A stretch of 36,812 nucleotides of DNA from Avoscillospira sp045530865 (GTDB lineage: Bacteria; Bacillota; Clostridia; Oscillospirales; Oscillospiraceae), in contig JAZSCX010000064.1 in the NCBI GenBank assembly GCA_045530865.1, positions 1 through 36,812 on the forward strand. Direction: 5' to 3'. The position numbers and the translations under genes are program-made. Below the pieces are notes generated by a model. It had not been told where the DNA came from. It worked only from the letters and a program-made list of their open reading frames with translations, and ran no database searches. Positions 1 to 8,499 of this stretch are shown one piece after another (the stretch's first letter is position 1; every line of letters begins with the position of its first letter).

Positions 1-123
1 TCTTTTGAGGATTTCAAAAAACAGCTCGCTGTCAGACAACGGCAATATAACAATTTCCCTATGAGACCGCTCAACTGGAAGTCTCCTAAACACGTTCTTT
101 TTTCTTACCCTAATGTGTAACAC
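1..123 (-). other. possible 5' end of a truncated gene at the left edge (unresolved frame)
   Basis: Downstream of mutS2 the minus strand stays open to the window edge in two frames. One starts with GTG at 123 or 93 and gives a protein-like tail ending in LPLSDSELFFEILKR. The other starts with TTG at about 75 and has a well-placed AGGAG eight bases before it, but gives a less protein-like, Cys-rich product. I do not recognise either. A perfect palindrome TGTGT-A-ACACA lies at 114-124. No terminator is visible after mutS2, so a further operon gene is plausible. Confidence 0.3.
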
Positions 124-143
124 ATCATTGACAAACCTACAGA

Positions 144-2519
144 TTATGTGAATTCGACAATTGTAACGCCATCTTCTCCCTCACCAAATGTTCCCAGACG
201 GAACCGTTTCACATACTTGCACTTTCGAAGCTCCGCATGAACAGCAGCACGGAGAATGCCGGTACCTTTTCCGTGAATGATTCTGGCGGAAGGAAGATTG
301 GACAAGAACGCATTATCCAAAAACATACTGAGAACACCCAGCATTTCATCAGATGCCATACCGCGGATATCAAGCTCGGGACAGGCTGCTTCCAGCCGCA
401 GCACCCGTTTGTTATTCTGGATGATCTTTTTCACCGATGGATTCTGTTCGTTTTCCACAAGACTGATCTCATCGGCCTTGGCATTGACCTTCATAATACC
501 AGCCTGCAGCTGATAAGAGCCATCCTTGTTGATGGACAGAACCGTGGCTTTGGATCCAAACTTCAGCAGTTCCACCGTATCGCCCACCCGAATCTCTCTG
601 GATGCGGCGGGTCGCTTGGGCTGTTGCTTTTCACCGGCAAGTTTTTCTTCTGCTTCGTTCAAAGCACGGCGAAGCTCTGCCTGCTTCACGTTGATCCCCT
701 GTGCGTCGGCAGTATCCTTCATCTGCTTGCGAAGCTGTTTCAGTTCCTCCTGCACCGCATTGGCAGTTCGGCGAGCATCATCGATGATAACCTGTGCTTC
801 CTTTCTTGCCTTCGCAATGGCCTTCTCCCGCTCTTTTTTGATTTCCTGCAGATAGACATCGGATTGCGTTTTCGCCTTTTCTGTCTGCATACGGAGGCTC
901 TCAGCTTCCAGTCTGGCCTGCTCCATGGCCTGCCGCTGCTGTTCCAGCTGATTGAGAACATCCTCAAAATTGGTATCATTCTCATTGAGAAGATTAGCGG
1001 CTTCTTGAATGATGTGTTCCGGAAGTCCCAGCTTTCGTGAAATGGCAAAGGCATTGGATTTGCCGGGAATACCGATCAACAAGCGATAGGTCGGCTGCAG
1101 GGTATCCACATTGAACTCGCAGGATGCGTTAATGACACCGTCAGTCCGCATGGCAAAAAGCTTCAGCTCGGCATAATGGGTTGTAGCTGCAACCTTGGAA
1201 CCGCATTTCCGGCAGAACTGGATCAGAGAAATTGCCAGCGCGGCGCCTTCGGCAGGATCCGTACCGGCGCCCAGTTCATCAAACAGCACCAGAGATCGAT
1301 CATCACAGATTTCCACAATCTCTACAATATTTTTCATATGGGCAGAGAACGTGGACAGGGACTGTTCAATGGACTGTTCATCACCGATGTCCGCCAGAAC
1401 CCGCTCAAATACCGATACATAGCTACCGCTGTCTGCAGGAATATGCAGGCCGCACTCTGCCATCAGCGTCAGCAATCCGATGGTTTTCAATGTAACCGTC
1501 TTACCGCCGGTATTAGGGCCGGTAATGACCATAGTATCAAATTCATCACCGAGATGTACCGAAATGGGCACAACGGCTTTCTGATCGATCAGGGGATGGC
1601 GGGCATTCTTCAGCAGGATTCTGCCATCCCGGCGAATCTCCGGTTCCACTGCCTTCATCCGAAACGCCAGCTTCGCCCTTGCAAACATACAGTCCAGCTG
1701 CACCAGCATTTCATAGTTTCTGTCAATGTGGGTTTTGTAGGCAGCAGCTTCCGCAGAAAGCTCTGCCAGAATACGCTCGATCTCCTTGCGCTCTCTGGCG
1801 AACAGCTCCCGGAGAGCATTGTTCGCATTGACCGCCTGCATGGGCTCAATGAAAAACGTACTCCCGGAGGACGATACATCATGCACCAGACCGGGCACAG
1901 AAGATTTGAATTCACTCTTGACCGGCACAACAAAGCGGTCGGAACGGATCGTGATGATCGGCTCCCGCAGGTATTTGGCATAGGTCGGAGACGATATCAC
2001 TTTCTGCAGAGATTCGCGGATCTTGGCGCTCTGTATCCGAATGTGACGGCGAATGTCCGCCAGTTCCGCGCTGGCGCCATCGGCAATTTCTTCCTCGGAA
2101 AGAATGGAGGTGTCAATTTTCTCCTCCAGATACTTGTTGGCAACCAGTTCCATGAACCATGGATCCAGAACAGAAGAAATCGCATCGGTTTCCGCATAGT
2201 TCTTCACCAGTCTGGCACAGCGAAGAATCGATGCAATTCTCAGCAACTCGCCTGCAGAAAGACATCCGCCGCGATCTGCACGGGAGAGAGATTCTCCCAC
2301 ATCCTGCACACCACTCAGCCCGGGTGAGCCTTTCCGCACCATCAGCTGGCAGGCCGCGGCAGTCTGTGCCTGCAGCACCCGAACATCATCCGGATCGGTC
2401 TCCGGCCGCAGCTGACGGCACCTGTTTTTGGCTTCTTCAGAAGAAGCCTGTTCAGACAGAAGCTGAAGAACCAGATCCAGTTCCAGCTTCTGCAAAGATT
2501 TTTCATATAATTCGCTCAT
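144..2519 (-). CDS. mutS2: Endonuclease MutS2 (Smr-domain MutS paralogue)
   Basis: This is a 791-residue MutS2, close to the usual length of about 785. The MutS-type ATPase core carries a Walker A motif GPNTGGKT near residues 334-341 and a Walker B region (LVLFDELGAGTDP) near 412-425. A long charged coiled-coil segment follows, around 520-640. The C-terminal Smr nuclease domain (about 715-791) shows LDIRG and HGKGTGILR motifs. MutS2 proteins lack the mismatch-binding domain of MutS. They are linked to suppression of recombination and, in Bacillus, to splitting collided ribosomes. It starts 15 bases after recO with AGGA upstream and is the last recognisable gene of the yqfC-to-mutS2 cluster. 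Which of the two roles dominates here cannot be read from sequence. Confidence 0.96.
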   Translation of the reverse strand: MSELYEKSLQKLELDLVLQLLSEQASSEEAKNRCRQLRPETDPDDVRVLQAQTAAACQLMVRKGSPGLSGVQDVGESLSRADRGGCLSAGELLRIASILRCARLVKNYAETDAISSVLDPWFMELVANKYLEEKIDTSILSEEEIADGASAELADIRRHIRIQSAKIRESLQKVISSPTYAKYLREPIITIRSDRFVVPVKSEFKSSVPGLVHDVSSSGSTFFIEPMQAVNANNALRELFARERKEIERILAELSAEAAAYKTHIDRNYEMLVQLDCMFARAKLAFRMKAVEPEIRRDGRILLKNARHPLIDQKAVVPISVHLGDEFDTMVITGPNTGGKTVTLKTIGLLTLMAECGLHIPADSGSYVSVFERVLADIGDEQSIEQSLSTFSAHMKNIVEIVEICDDRSLVLFDELGAGTDPAEGAALAISLIQFCRKCGSKVAATTHYAELKLFAMRTDGVINASCEFNVDTLQPTYRLLIGIPGKSNAFAISRKLGLPEHIIQEAANLLNENDTNFEDVLNQLEQQRQAMEQARLEAESLRMQTEKAKTQSDVYLQEIKKEREKAIAKARKEAQVIIDDARRTANAVQEELKQLRKQMKDTADAQGINVKQAELRRALNEAEEKLAGEKQQPKRPAASREIRVGDTVELLKFGSKATVLSINKDGSYQLQAGIMKVNAKADEISLVENEQNPSVKKIIQNNKRVLRLEAACPELDIRGMASDEMLGVLSMFLDNAFLSNLPSARIIHGKGTGILRAAVHAELRKCKYVKRFRLGTFGEGEDGVTIVEFT

Positions 2520-2534
2520 AATTGTATTCCTATG

Positions 2535-3278
2535 TTAAATCTGTAGTGACTTATAAAAGTCCAATGTAAAAAAGCCCTGCTCCAGTTGAGACAGCAGATA
2601 GGTCTCCGCCGCATCAGAAAGCTCTTTTAAGCCCTGGTCTCCCAATTGGAAAGAAAAGAGCCGCCTCAAGTCACAGTCAACAATATACCGCATGGCAGAA
2701 AGACAACCGGCATGTACCGGCAGACGAACACCGGTTTCCTCCGGCAGCAGACAGCCTGCACACTGCAGTACGCCGCCCTTGACATGAAATCGTTCAGGCT
2801 GCGGATGACCGCAGGCCGCACAGCCATCCAGCATGGGCATATATCCTGCCAAACAGGCGGCCCGCAGCTCAAAGGCAGCTTTCACCAGCCGCTGGGGTTT
2901 GTCCAGCTCTGCCAGTGCATAAAGGGCATTCAGGCACAAGGACAGCAGCTCCGGACTGGGGCTGTCCTCCTGCGAGACCGTTTCACTGACCTGCGCAAAA
3001 TAGGAAGCCAACGAAAGCTTTTCAATATCATCCCGCAAGGGTAAAAACAACTGCAGCGGCACAGCCTCTTCGATCAGCTGATAGCTTTTATTCTCAAAGA
3101 CCGTAAATTCAGAATAAGCCAGAAGCTGACAGCCGCTTTTTAAGCGGCTGTTTTTGCTTCTGACACCTCTGGCACGGAGTGTCAGCTTGCCGCGATCCTT
3201 ACTGAGGACCGTCAGCAGCTTATCCGCATCCTTATACTGGGTTTCCCGGAGCACAAGCCCCTCTGTCTTAAAGTACAT
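2535..3278 (-). CDS. recO: DNA repair protein RecO
   Basis: The 247-residue protein has the N-terminal OB fold of RecO (TEGLVLRETQYKDADKLLTVLS) and a central zinc site near residues 153-178, seen as CAAC followed by a second Cys pair CAGC. RecO anneals single-stranded DNA and, with RecR and RecF, loads RecA on SSB-coated DNA. Its place after era and the yqzL-like microgene is the Bacillus/Clostridia arrangement. The ATG is preceded by GAGG, and the gene starts 15 bases after the microgene stop. Confidence 0.96.
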   Translation of the reverse strand: MYFKTEGLVLRETQYKDADKLLTVLSKDRGKLTLRARGVRSKNSRLKSGCQLLAYSEFTVFENKSYQLIEEAVPLQLFLPLRDDIEKLSLASYFAQVSETVSQEDSPSPELLSLCLNALYALAELDKPQRLVKAAFELRAACLAGYMPMLDGCAACGHPQPERFHVKGGVLQCAGCLLPEETGVRLPVHAGCLSAMRYIVDCDLRRLFSFQLGDQGLKELSDAAETYLLSQLEQGFFTLDFYKSLQI

Positions 3279-3293
3279 ATGAAGCCTCGTTCG

Positions 3294-3398
3294 CTACGCG
3301 GAGGCAGGCTCTGCTTCACGCAGCGCTTTCAAATACAGCAGATAAAGTTCCGGTGCACCGGTTTCCAAAAACAGATTCCAAAACAGTTGCGGGTCCAT
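3294..3398 (-). CDS. YqzL-like microprotein (34 aa)
   Basis: This short reading frame sits exactly between era and recO, where Bacillus carries yqzL. It starts MDPQLFWNLFLETGAPELYL and continues LYLKALREAEPASA before a TAG stop. The pattern of aromatic-FxxTG-xxExYLLxK matches my memory of the YqzL family (about 45 residues in Bacillus). A strong GGAGG lies seven bases before the ATG. The function of the family is unknown to me. Synteny, SD and sequence pattern together support a real gene that ordinary length cut-offs would miss; the family assignment is from memory, not from a search. Confidence 0.8.
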   Translation of the reverse strand: MDPQLFWNLFLETGAPELYLLYLKALREAEPASA

Positions 3399-3465
3399 AT
3401 GGCATCCTCCTATATCTACTATCATGATATTAGGATGAGCCATTTTGGTGACCCTATGCTTGCAA

Positions 3466-4347
3466 TCATTGGTAACCGAAATTCCGGATCAGGAAATCAC
3501 TGTCACGCCAGTTTTCCTTTACCTTGACCCATGTCTGCAGGAACACCTTGGTTCCCATAAACTTTTCGCAGTCTGTGCGGGCCATGGTGCTGATTCTCTT
3601 CAGCATATCTCCGTGTTTGCCGATAATAATGCCTTTATGGCTGGCTTTTTCGCAATAAATTGTTGCATCAAGATCAATAATGCCATTATCCCGTTCCGTA
3701 AAGCGGGTGATCTCTACGGCGGTGCCATGGGGAATTTCCCGATCCAGACACCAAAGCAGCTTTTCACGGATAATCTCCGCCATGATCTGACGTTCCGGCT
3801 GATCCGTAACCGCATCATCCGGGAAGAAGAACGGACCTTCCTGCGCAAACTTTTCAGCCTCAGCCATGAGCAGATCAATGCCCTCCCCCGTTTTTGCACT
3901 GATCGGAACAACGGAAGCAAAGTCATGAGCCTGACTGTAGGCAGCAATGACGGCAAGAAGATCTTCCTTCTCCACTGTGTCAATCTTATTGATCACCAGC
4001 ACCGCAGGGACACGGCTGGCTTTGATCTGGGCGATCAGTTCTTCCTCCTGAATGCCGATGTTGGCAATGGGCTCCACCATCAGGAAGGTCGCATCCACAT
4101 CAGCCACGGAATTCTGCACCACATTCACCATGTAGTCGCCCAATTTGGTTCTGGGTTTATGGAAACCGGGGGTGTCCATAAACACCAGCTGCGTCTCCCC
4201 TCTGGTCAGAACACCGCAGATCCGGTTTCTTGTAGTCTGGGGCTTATTGGATACGATGGCAATTTTTTCACCAACCATAGCATTGGTCAGGGTGGATTTA
4301 CCCACATTGGGACGACCAGCAATGGTGATCATCGCGGATTTTGTCAT
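3466..4347 (-). CDS. era: Ribosome-assembly GTPase Era
   Basis: The 293-residue protein has the Ras-like G motifs in order: G1 GRPNVGKST at residues 11-19, G3 DTPGF, and G4 NKID. A C-terminal KH RNA-binding domain (about 220-290) contains the GxxG loop IIGKHGDMLK. Era binds the 3' end of 16S rRNA and acts late in 30S assembly. It follows ybeY by 22 bases, and the two proteins are known to work on the same 16S 3' end. In Bacillus dgkA and cdd lie between ybeY and era; both are missing here. Confidence 0.98.
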   Translation of the reverse strand: MTKSAMITIAGRPNVGKSTLTNAMVGEKIAIVSNKPQTTRNRICGVLTRGETQLVFMDTPGFHKPRTKLGDYMVNVVQNSVADVDATFLMVEPIANIGIQEEELIAQIKASRVPAVLVINKIDTVEKEDLLAVIAAYSQAHDFASVVPISAKTGEGIDLLMAEAEKFAQEGPFFFPDDAVTDQPERQIMAEIIREKLLWCLDREIPHGTAVEITRFTERDNGIIDLDATIYCEKASHKGIIIGKHGDMLKRISTMARTDCEKFMGTKVFLQTWVKVKENWRDSDFLIRNFGYQ

Positions 4348-4369
4348 ATCTTTTGTTCCTCTTTCGATG

Positions 4370-4864
4370 TTATCGGGTCAGCAGCAGCTGAGCCATGATA
4401 GTTTCTTCCTGACGGCGCATCTGCCGCTTCATGGGACCTTCATCCAGATGGTCATAACCCAGAAGATGAAGCACGGAATGAACGGTCAAATAGCCGATCT
4501 CACGCTTAATTCCGTGTCCGTATTCCATGGCCTGCTCAATAGCACGATCCAGAGACAGCACCATATCACCCAGAACTACACGGCCAAACTCCGGCTCCAT
4601 ATAAGGTGCCCAGTCCTGCGGCAGCACTCCGGGAGTAAATTCATGCATAGGAAAAGAAAGTACATCGGTGGCACTGTCGATCTGACGGCTGGCATGGTTG
4701 ATAGCACGAATCCCCTTATCATCTGTAACCAGAACGTTGATCTCGCAGGGAACATTCACACCCTGAAATTCCAGCGCCTTGGTGATACACTTGGTCAGGT
4801 GCATGCTCAGGCCAATATTGGCGATCCGCTTTTGATCGAAGCTGATATTTATCTTTTTTTTCAT
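4370..4864 (-). CDS. ybeY: Endoribonuclease YbeY (16S rRNA maturation)
   Basis: The 164-residue protein has the UPF0054 metal site HSVLHLLGYDH, the H-x3-H-x5-H pattern that binds zinc. The upstream block DVLSFPM is also typical of the family. YbeY is needed for 16S rRNA 3'-end processing and 70S quality control. Its ATG overlaps the phoH stop by four bases (ATGA), so translation is probably coupled. Confidence 0.96.
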   Translation of the reverse strand: MKKKINISFDQKRIANIGLSMHLTKCITKALEFQGVNVPCEINVLVTDDKGIRAINHASRQIDSATDVLSFPMHEFTPGVLPQDWAPYMEPEFGRVVLGDMVLSLDRAIEQAMEYGHGIKREIGYLTVHSVLHLLGYDHLDEGPMKRQMRRQEETIMAQLLLTR

Positions 4865-5862
4865 ACGACGCTCCTCTTGAATTTCCGGGGTCCATCATTC
4901 GTGGGCAGCTTATTCTTCTCAAAAGAATCATAGGCTGCAACGATTTTCTGAACCAATGCATGACGGACAACATCGCTGGGATTGAGCCGACAGATGGCAA
5001 TATCCTCCACATTTTCCAGCACCCGAATGGCATCTTTCAGGCCGCTGACCTTGTCACGGGGCAGGTCAATCTGGGTCACATCACCAGTAATGACGATCTT
5101 GGAGCCGAAACCGAGACGGGTGAGGAACATTTTCATCTGCTCTCTTGTGGTGTTCTGGGCTTCATCCAGAATGATAAAACTGTCATCCAGTGTTCTGCCG
5201 CGCATATAGGCCAGAGGCGCCACCTCAATATTACCTCTTTCCAGATACTTGGTATAGGTCTCCGGACCGAGCATATCAAACAACGCATCGTAAAGAGGCC
5301 GCAGATAAGGATCGACCTTATTCTGCAGATCACCGGGCAGGAAGCCGAGACGTTCACCGGCCTCCACCGCAGGACGGGTCAGAATGATTCGGTTCACCTG
5401 CTTGGCACGGAATGCAGCGACAGCCTCCGCAACGGCAAGATAGGTCTTGCCGGTACCAGCAGGGCCGACGCCGATGGTAATGGTATTTTTCTCAATGGCT
5501 TTCAGATACTTTTGCTGGCCAAGAGTCTTGGCCTTGATGGGCTTGCCCTTGGCAGTCACACAAACCACATCCCGGGCCATGGCACCGATCTTGTCATCCT
5601 CGCCGCTGCGAACCAGATCGATCAAATAGCGAACCTTCTGCTCATCAATGGCTTCGCCTTTGGCCGCCAGTGCCAGCAGACCTTCAATGGCTCGGACGCC
5701 CTGATCCACATATTCTTCGTCGCCCTGAACCTTCAGTTCTGTGCCGCGGTTGATCACACGAATCCGAAAGGCATCTTCGATTTTTTTAATATTTTCATCG
5801 AAGGAGCCGAACACCTCAATGATCTGCTCCATTCTTTCTGCGTTGACTGTACGTTCCATCAT
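4861..5862 (-). CDS. phoH: PhoH-family P-loop ATPase
   Basis: The PhoH domain has Walker A GPAGTGKT and Walker B-like ILDEAQN. An N-terminal KH-like segment precedes it. I chose the ATG at 5862 (333 residues, MMERTVNAERM) because GAGG lies nine bases upstream; the frame is open further up to 5907, but that part overlaps yqfD. PhoH proteins are predicted RNA-linked ATPases; the precise substrate is not established. The position just before ybeY is conserved across Firmicutes. The pgpH/yqfF gene often found between phoH and ybeY is absent. Confidence 0.94.
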   Translation of the reverse strand: MMERTVNAERMEQIIEVFGSFDENIKKIEDAFRIRVINRGTELKVQGDEEYVDQGVRAIEGLLALAAKGEAIDEQKVRYLIDLVRSGEDDKIGAMARDVVCVTAKGKPIKAKTLGQQKYLKAIEKNTITIGVGPAGTGKTYLAVAEAVAAFRAKQVNRIILTRPAVEAGERLGFLPGDLQNKVDPYLRPLYDALFDMLGPETYTKYLERGNIEVAPLAYMRGRTLDDSFIILDEAQNTTREQMKMFLTRLGFGSKIVITGDVTQIDLPRDKVSGLKDAIRVLENVEDIAICRLNPSDVVRHALVQKIVAAYDSFEKNKLPTNDGPRKFKRSVV

Positions 5863-5866
5863 ATTA

Positions 5867-7054
5867 CTAATCCTCAAATGTAATCTTTCCTGACACCCGT
5901 TCCGCAATCATTTCGTGGCACTCCAGCACACCATGCAGAAGGTTCTTTCCCTCCTCCTGATCCATACGAAAGGAGGAGACAAGAATCTCTCCAGCCTGCA
6001 TCTGCTTTCCTACATAATCTTCCACATAGGCCTTCAAAAGCTGCTCCGCTTCCTCCGGCGGCATGACAGCCTCCGCCTTTTCATAAAAAGTAACCCGCGA
6101 GATTTCCAGAGAAAGGGGGATGACGAAATTTCCCGGAAGAGTCAGATCCAATCTTGTTATCATTTTATCACAACTGCCATGGGAAATTCCACTGTTTCCA
6201 AATAATTTTATTCTTTTCTGTCCGATTTGTACAGACACTTCTGTTCGTTGGTCTGAATATTCGCCCTTTTTGGCATATTTTTCCGGCATACACGTCGAAA
6301 TTTCCCGCCAAGTCCGGGCGAAAACCTCCGCATTTGCGTTTTCCAGAACGAAAATGCGTTCCAAATCCACAACTCCGGACACCAAAAGCTGTCCTTTTTC
6401 CACGATATCTCCCGTTTTTACCATGGGTTGACCGGCAAAAACCGACATCTGCGTGATCATTCCGTTCTGAGTTGCGACCACATTGGAGAATCCTTTTCTG
6501 TTTTCTGTCTCCGGAATATCGGGACGTTCCCGGACAATGACTTTTGCACGGCAGCCGTTCTGTGTGATAGTCAGCCATTGCAGCTTCGGAATGACATCGA
6601 TCATATGATTTTTCGCCCAAGCCGGATGGATATCCGGCCCATAGGTTCCAAACCCGATTCCATGATTTTGCAATTCCCGGAGAATGCGAGTGGCAGGGAT
6701 CGTCTCATTTCCCACCACCTCATAAAAAAACACATGCCGCGGCAGCACAATTGCTGACGCAAGAGAAAGCATGACAAAAATGACAAGTACAAGTCTGTGT
6801 CTCAGGCACTTGATTTGCTGAAGTATTCCGATCTCCTCCACCGTACGGGCTTCACACATGGATACAGCAATGAGTTTCATGGCTGTATCCTTTTGTCCCG
6901 GAAAAACAGAAATTCGGATAGTCAATTCATCGATCCACAAGACATTCCAAAAGGCGATTTTCTCACGCACCAGGCGGTTCAGTGCCAATCCACAGGCTGC
7001 GCCGCAAATCTCAAGGACTACATATCCGCCGAGAAATTGAAACATTTTTTTCAC
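5867..7054 (-). CDS. yqfD: Sporulation membrane protein YqfD
   Basis: This 395-residue protein matches Bacillus YqfD in length and place. It has an N-terminal soluble region, one clear membrane segment near residues 88-108 (VLVIFVMLSLASAIVL), and a large domain beyond it with the family block VGNETIPATRILREL. YqfD is a mother-cell sporulation protein required for forespore engulfment in Bacillus; its molecular activity is not known. The start is GTG, with GGAGG six bases upstream and one base between it and the yqfC stop. Confidence 0.93.
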   Translation of the reverse strand: MKKMFQFLGGYVVLEICGAACGLALNRLVREKIAFWNVLWIDELTIRISVFPGQKDTAMKLIAVSMCEARTVEEIGILQQIKCLRHRLVLVIFVMLSLASAIVLPRHVFFYEVVGNETIPATRILRELQNHGIGFGTYGPDIHPAWAKNHMIDVIPKLQWLTITQNGCRAKVIVRERPDIPETENRKGFSNVVATQNGMITQMSVFAGQPMVKTGDIVEKGQLLVSGVVDLERIFVLENANAEVFARTWREISTCMPEKYAKKGEYSDQRTEVSVQIGQKRIKLFGNSGISHGSCDKMITRLDLTLPGNFVIPLSLEISRVTFYEKAEAVMPPEEAEQLLKAYVEDYVGKQMQAGEILVSSFRMDQEEGKNLLHGVLECHEMIAERVSGKITFED

Positions 7055-7055
7055 T

Positions 7056-7334
7056 TCAATCCTCCCGCAGACGAACAGAATGAAGATCTCCGGAAATGGT
7101 AATCCTGTTCCGGTTCATGAGCTTTATGGTCAGATCAGTGCCGACAATACGGATTCTGCCCATATTGGTTTCGATACCGATCTGCTCTTTTTCATATTCC
7201 AGCAACCCCTTGTGCGGCTCAATGCTGAATTCCCGAAAACCTGTCACTTCCATTCTGGGCACGGCGGCAAGAATATCCGCCGGAATATCCAGATGTCCCG
7301 CCGCATCCATCAGGAATTTTCTTGCTTTATTCAT
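7056..7334 (-). CDS. yqfC: Sporulation protein YqfC (YabP/YqfC family)
   Basis: The 92-residue product (MNKARKFLMDAAGHLDIPAD...) has the YabP/YqfC pattern, with the segments VTGFREFSIEPHKGLLEY and the C-terminal GDLHSVRL block. An open frame extends upstream to 7454, but the ATG at 7334 has AGGGGTG at the right distance and gives the family's length of about 93 residues. YqfC is made in the mother cell and is thought to be a morphogenetic partner of YqfD. A sigma-E-like promoter lies upstream. Confidence 0.92.
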   Translation of the reverse strand: MNKARKFLMDAAGHLDIPADILAAVPRMEVTGFREFSIEPHKGLLEYEKEQIGIETNMGRIRIVGTDLTIKLMNRNRITISGDLHSVRLRED

Positions 7335-7353
7335 GCGATCACCCCTGTAACAC

Positions 7354-7383
7354 ATTCTTATGCGCAGGGTGAAAGAATTTGTC
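7354..7383 (-). promoter_or_regulatory. candidate sigma-E promoter of yqfC
   Basis: On the minus strand GACAAATT (7376-7383, six of eight positions of GTCATATT) is followed after 13 bases by CATAAGAAT (7354-7362), which keeps the CATA core of the sigma-E -10 element. Spacing and the sporulation gene downstream fit; the -10 match beyond CATA is poor. Confidence 0.4.
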
Positions 7384-7404
7384 CCACCATTCATAGATTC
7401 TTTC
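7371..7404. repeat. inverted repeat in the yqfC/ylbJ divergent region
   Basis: A perfect 8-bp inverted repeat, GAAAGAAT at 7371-7378 and ATTCTTTC at 7397-7404, is separated by 18 bases. The right arm touches the GGAGGG ribosome binding site of ylbJ (7405-7410), and the left arm overlaps the candidate yqfC -35. It could be an operator or an mRNA hairpin beside the ylbJ start. Confidence 0.5.
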
Positions 7405-7416
7405 GGAGGGATGTAG

Positions 7417-8475
7417 ATGAAAACTGCCTTATCATTTATAAAATCAACTGTCATATTGTTTTTGGCTTTTCTTTTGATTTTTCATACAAATGACGCAAAA
7501 TCTGCCATACAGGAGGGGCTGCAGCTCTGTGCAGGCTCAGTGCTTCCCGTATTATTTCCTTTTTTTGTGCTGTCGGATCTATGGATCCGGTGCGGAGCTG
7601 CAGCACAGGCTGCTGTGCTCTTCTCGCCCATTATGGAGGCTGTCTTTCATCTGCCGGGAAACAGCGCTTCTGCATTTCTGCTGGGCAGCATCGGCGGATA
7701 TCCGGTGGGAGCAAGAACCGTATCACAGCTATACGGGGATGGTATGATAAGCAAAAATGCAGCGGAACAGGCGCTGATGTTCTGCAACAATGCAGGCCCG
7801 TCCTTTATCATCGGTGTTGTGGGATACGGTGTATTTCAAAGTGCCGCTGCGGGAATCCTCTTATACGGTATTCACCTGTTTTTCGCTATCGGAATTGGCA
7901 TTCTATTCCGCCCGAAAGAAGCCGCACCTGCACACCCAATCACACAAGTATCCGGAGAATCGTTTCTATCTGCCTGCAAAAACGCCGTATCCGAAGGTGG
8001 AAAAACAGCGGTAACGGTCTGCGTTTTTATACTGTTTTTTTCTGTATTAACAAAATGCTTTTCCGGTCTTCTGCCTGTTTCTCTTTTTTCCTCTCTTGCA
8101 CTTCCCGGTCTACTGGAAATCACCAGTGGTTTCCATGCGCTGGCTGCAGTCTCTCTTCAACCAAGGATTGCATTTGCATTTTCTGCGTTATTACTGGGAT
8201 TCGGCGGCGGCTGCGTACTCCTGCAAGCAGTGACATTTACAGAAGCCGCAGGACTATCCTGTAAGAAAATGCTGATTGGAAAAGGACTGCAGGGTATTCT
8301 AAGCGCCGCAGCTGCCTATGTGTTCTGGCCTTTCCTTCCAACCGCACAGCCCTGTTGGCGAGCCAATGCAAATATCGAACCGATTTCGCAATTTCTGATT
8401 ATTCTTCTTATATGCACGCCTTTTCTGTTGTTTCTAAAAAAATCCTCTGGAAAAAAGGAAGAAAGTCTTATATAA
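7417..8475 (+). CDS. ylbJ: Sporulation integral membrane protein YlbJ-like
   Basis: The 352-residue polytopic protein carries the nucleoside-recognition (Gate) type region seen in YlbJ and SpoVV: VLFPFFVLSDLWIRCG, then GSIGGYPVGARTVSQLY and MFCNNAGPSFIIGVVG. It has about eight hydrophobic segments. Bacillus YlbJ (SpoVV) is made in the mother cell and is needed to move dipicolinic acid across the outer forespore membrane. The start is well marked by GGAGGG. It diverges from yqfC, itself a sporulation gene, so shared sporulation control is likely. It is somewhat shorter than Bacillus YlbJ (about 408). Confidence 0.85.
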   Translation: MKTALSFIKSTVILFLAFLLIFHTNDAKSAIQEGLQLCAGSVLPVLFPFFVLSDLWIRCGAAAQAAVLFSPIMEAVFHLPGNSASAFLLGSIGGYPVGARTVSQLYGDGMISKNAAEQALMFCNNAGPSFIIGVVGYGVFQSAAAGILLYGIHLFFAIGIGILFRPKEAAPAHPITQVSGESFLSACKNAVSEGGKTAVTVCVFILFFSVLTKCFSGLLPVSLFSSLALPGLLEITSGFHALAAVSLQPRIAFAFSALLLGFGGGCVLLQAVTFTEAAGLSCKKMLIGKGLQGILSAAAAYVFWPFLPTAQPCWRANANIEPISQFLIILLICTPFLLFLKKSSGKKEESLI

Positions 8476-8499
8476 TAGCTGCATAAAGGAGGGTCGTCC

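Noticed and set aside
1176..2327. Plus-strand open frame of 383 codons opposite mutS2
   Set aside because: It lies wholly inside the MutS2 coding region on the other strand, has no recognisable motif, and mutS2 is certain.
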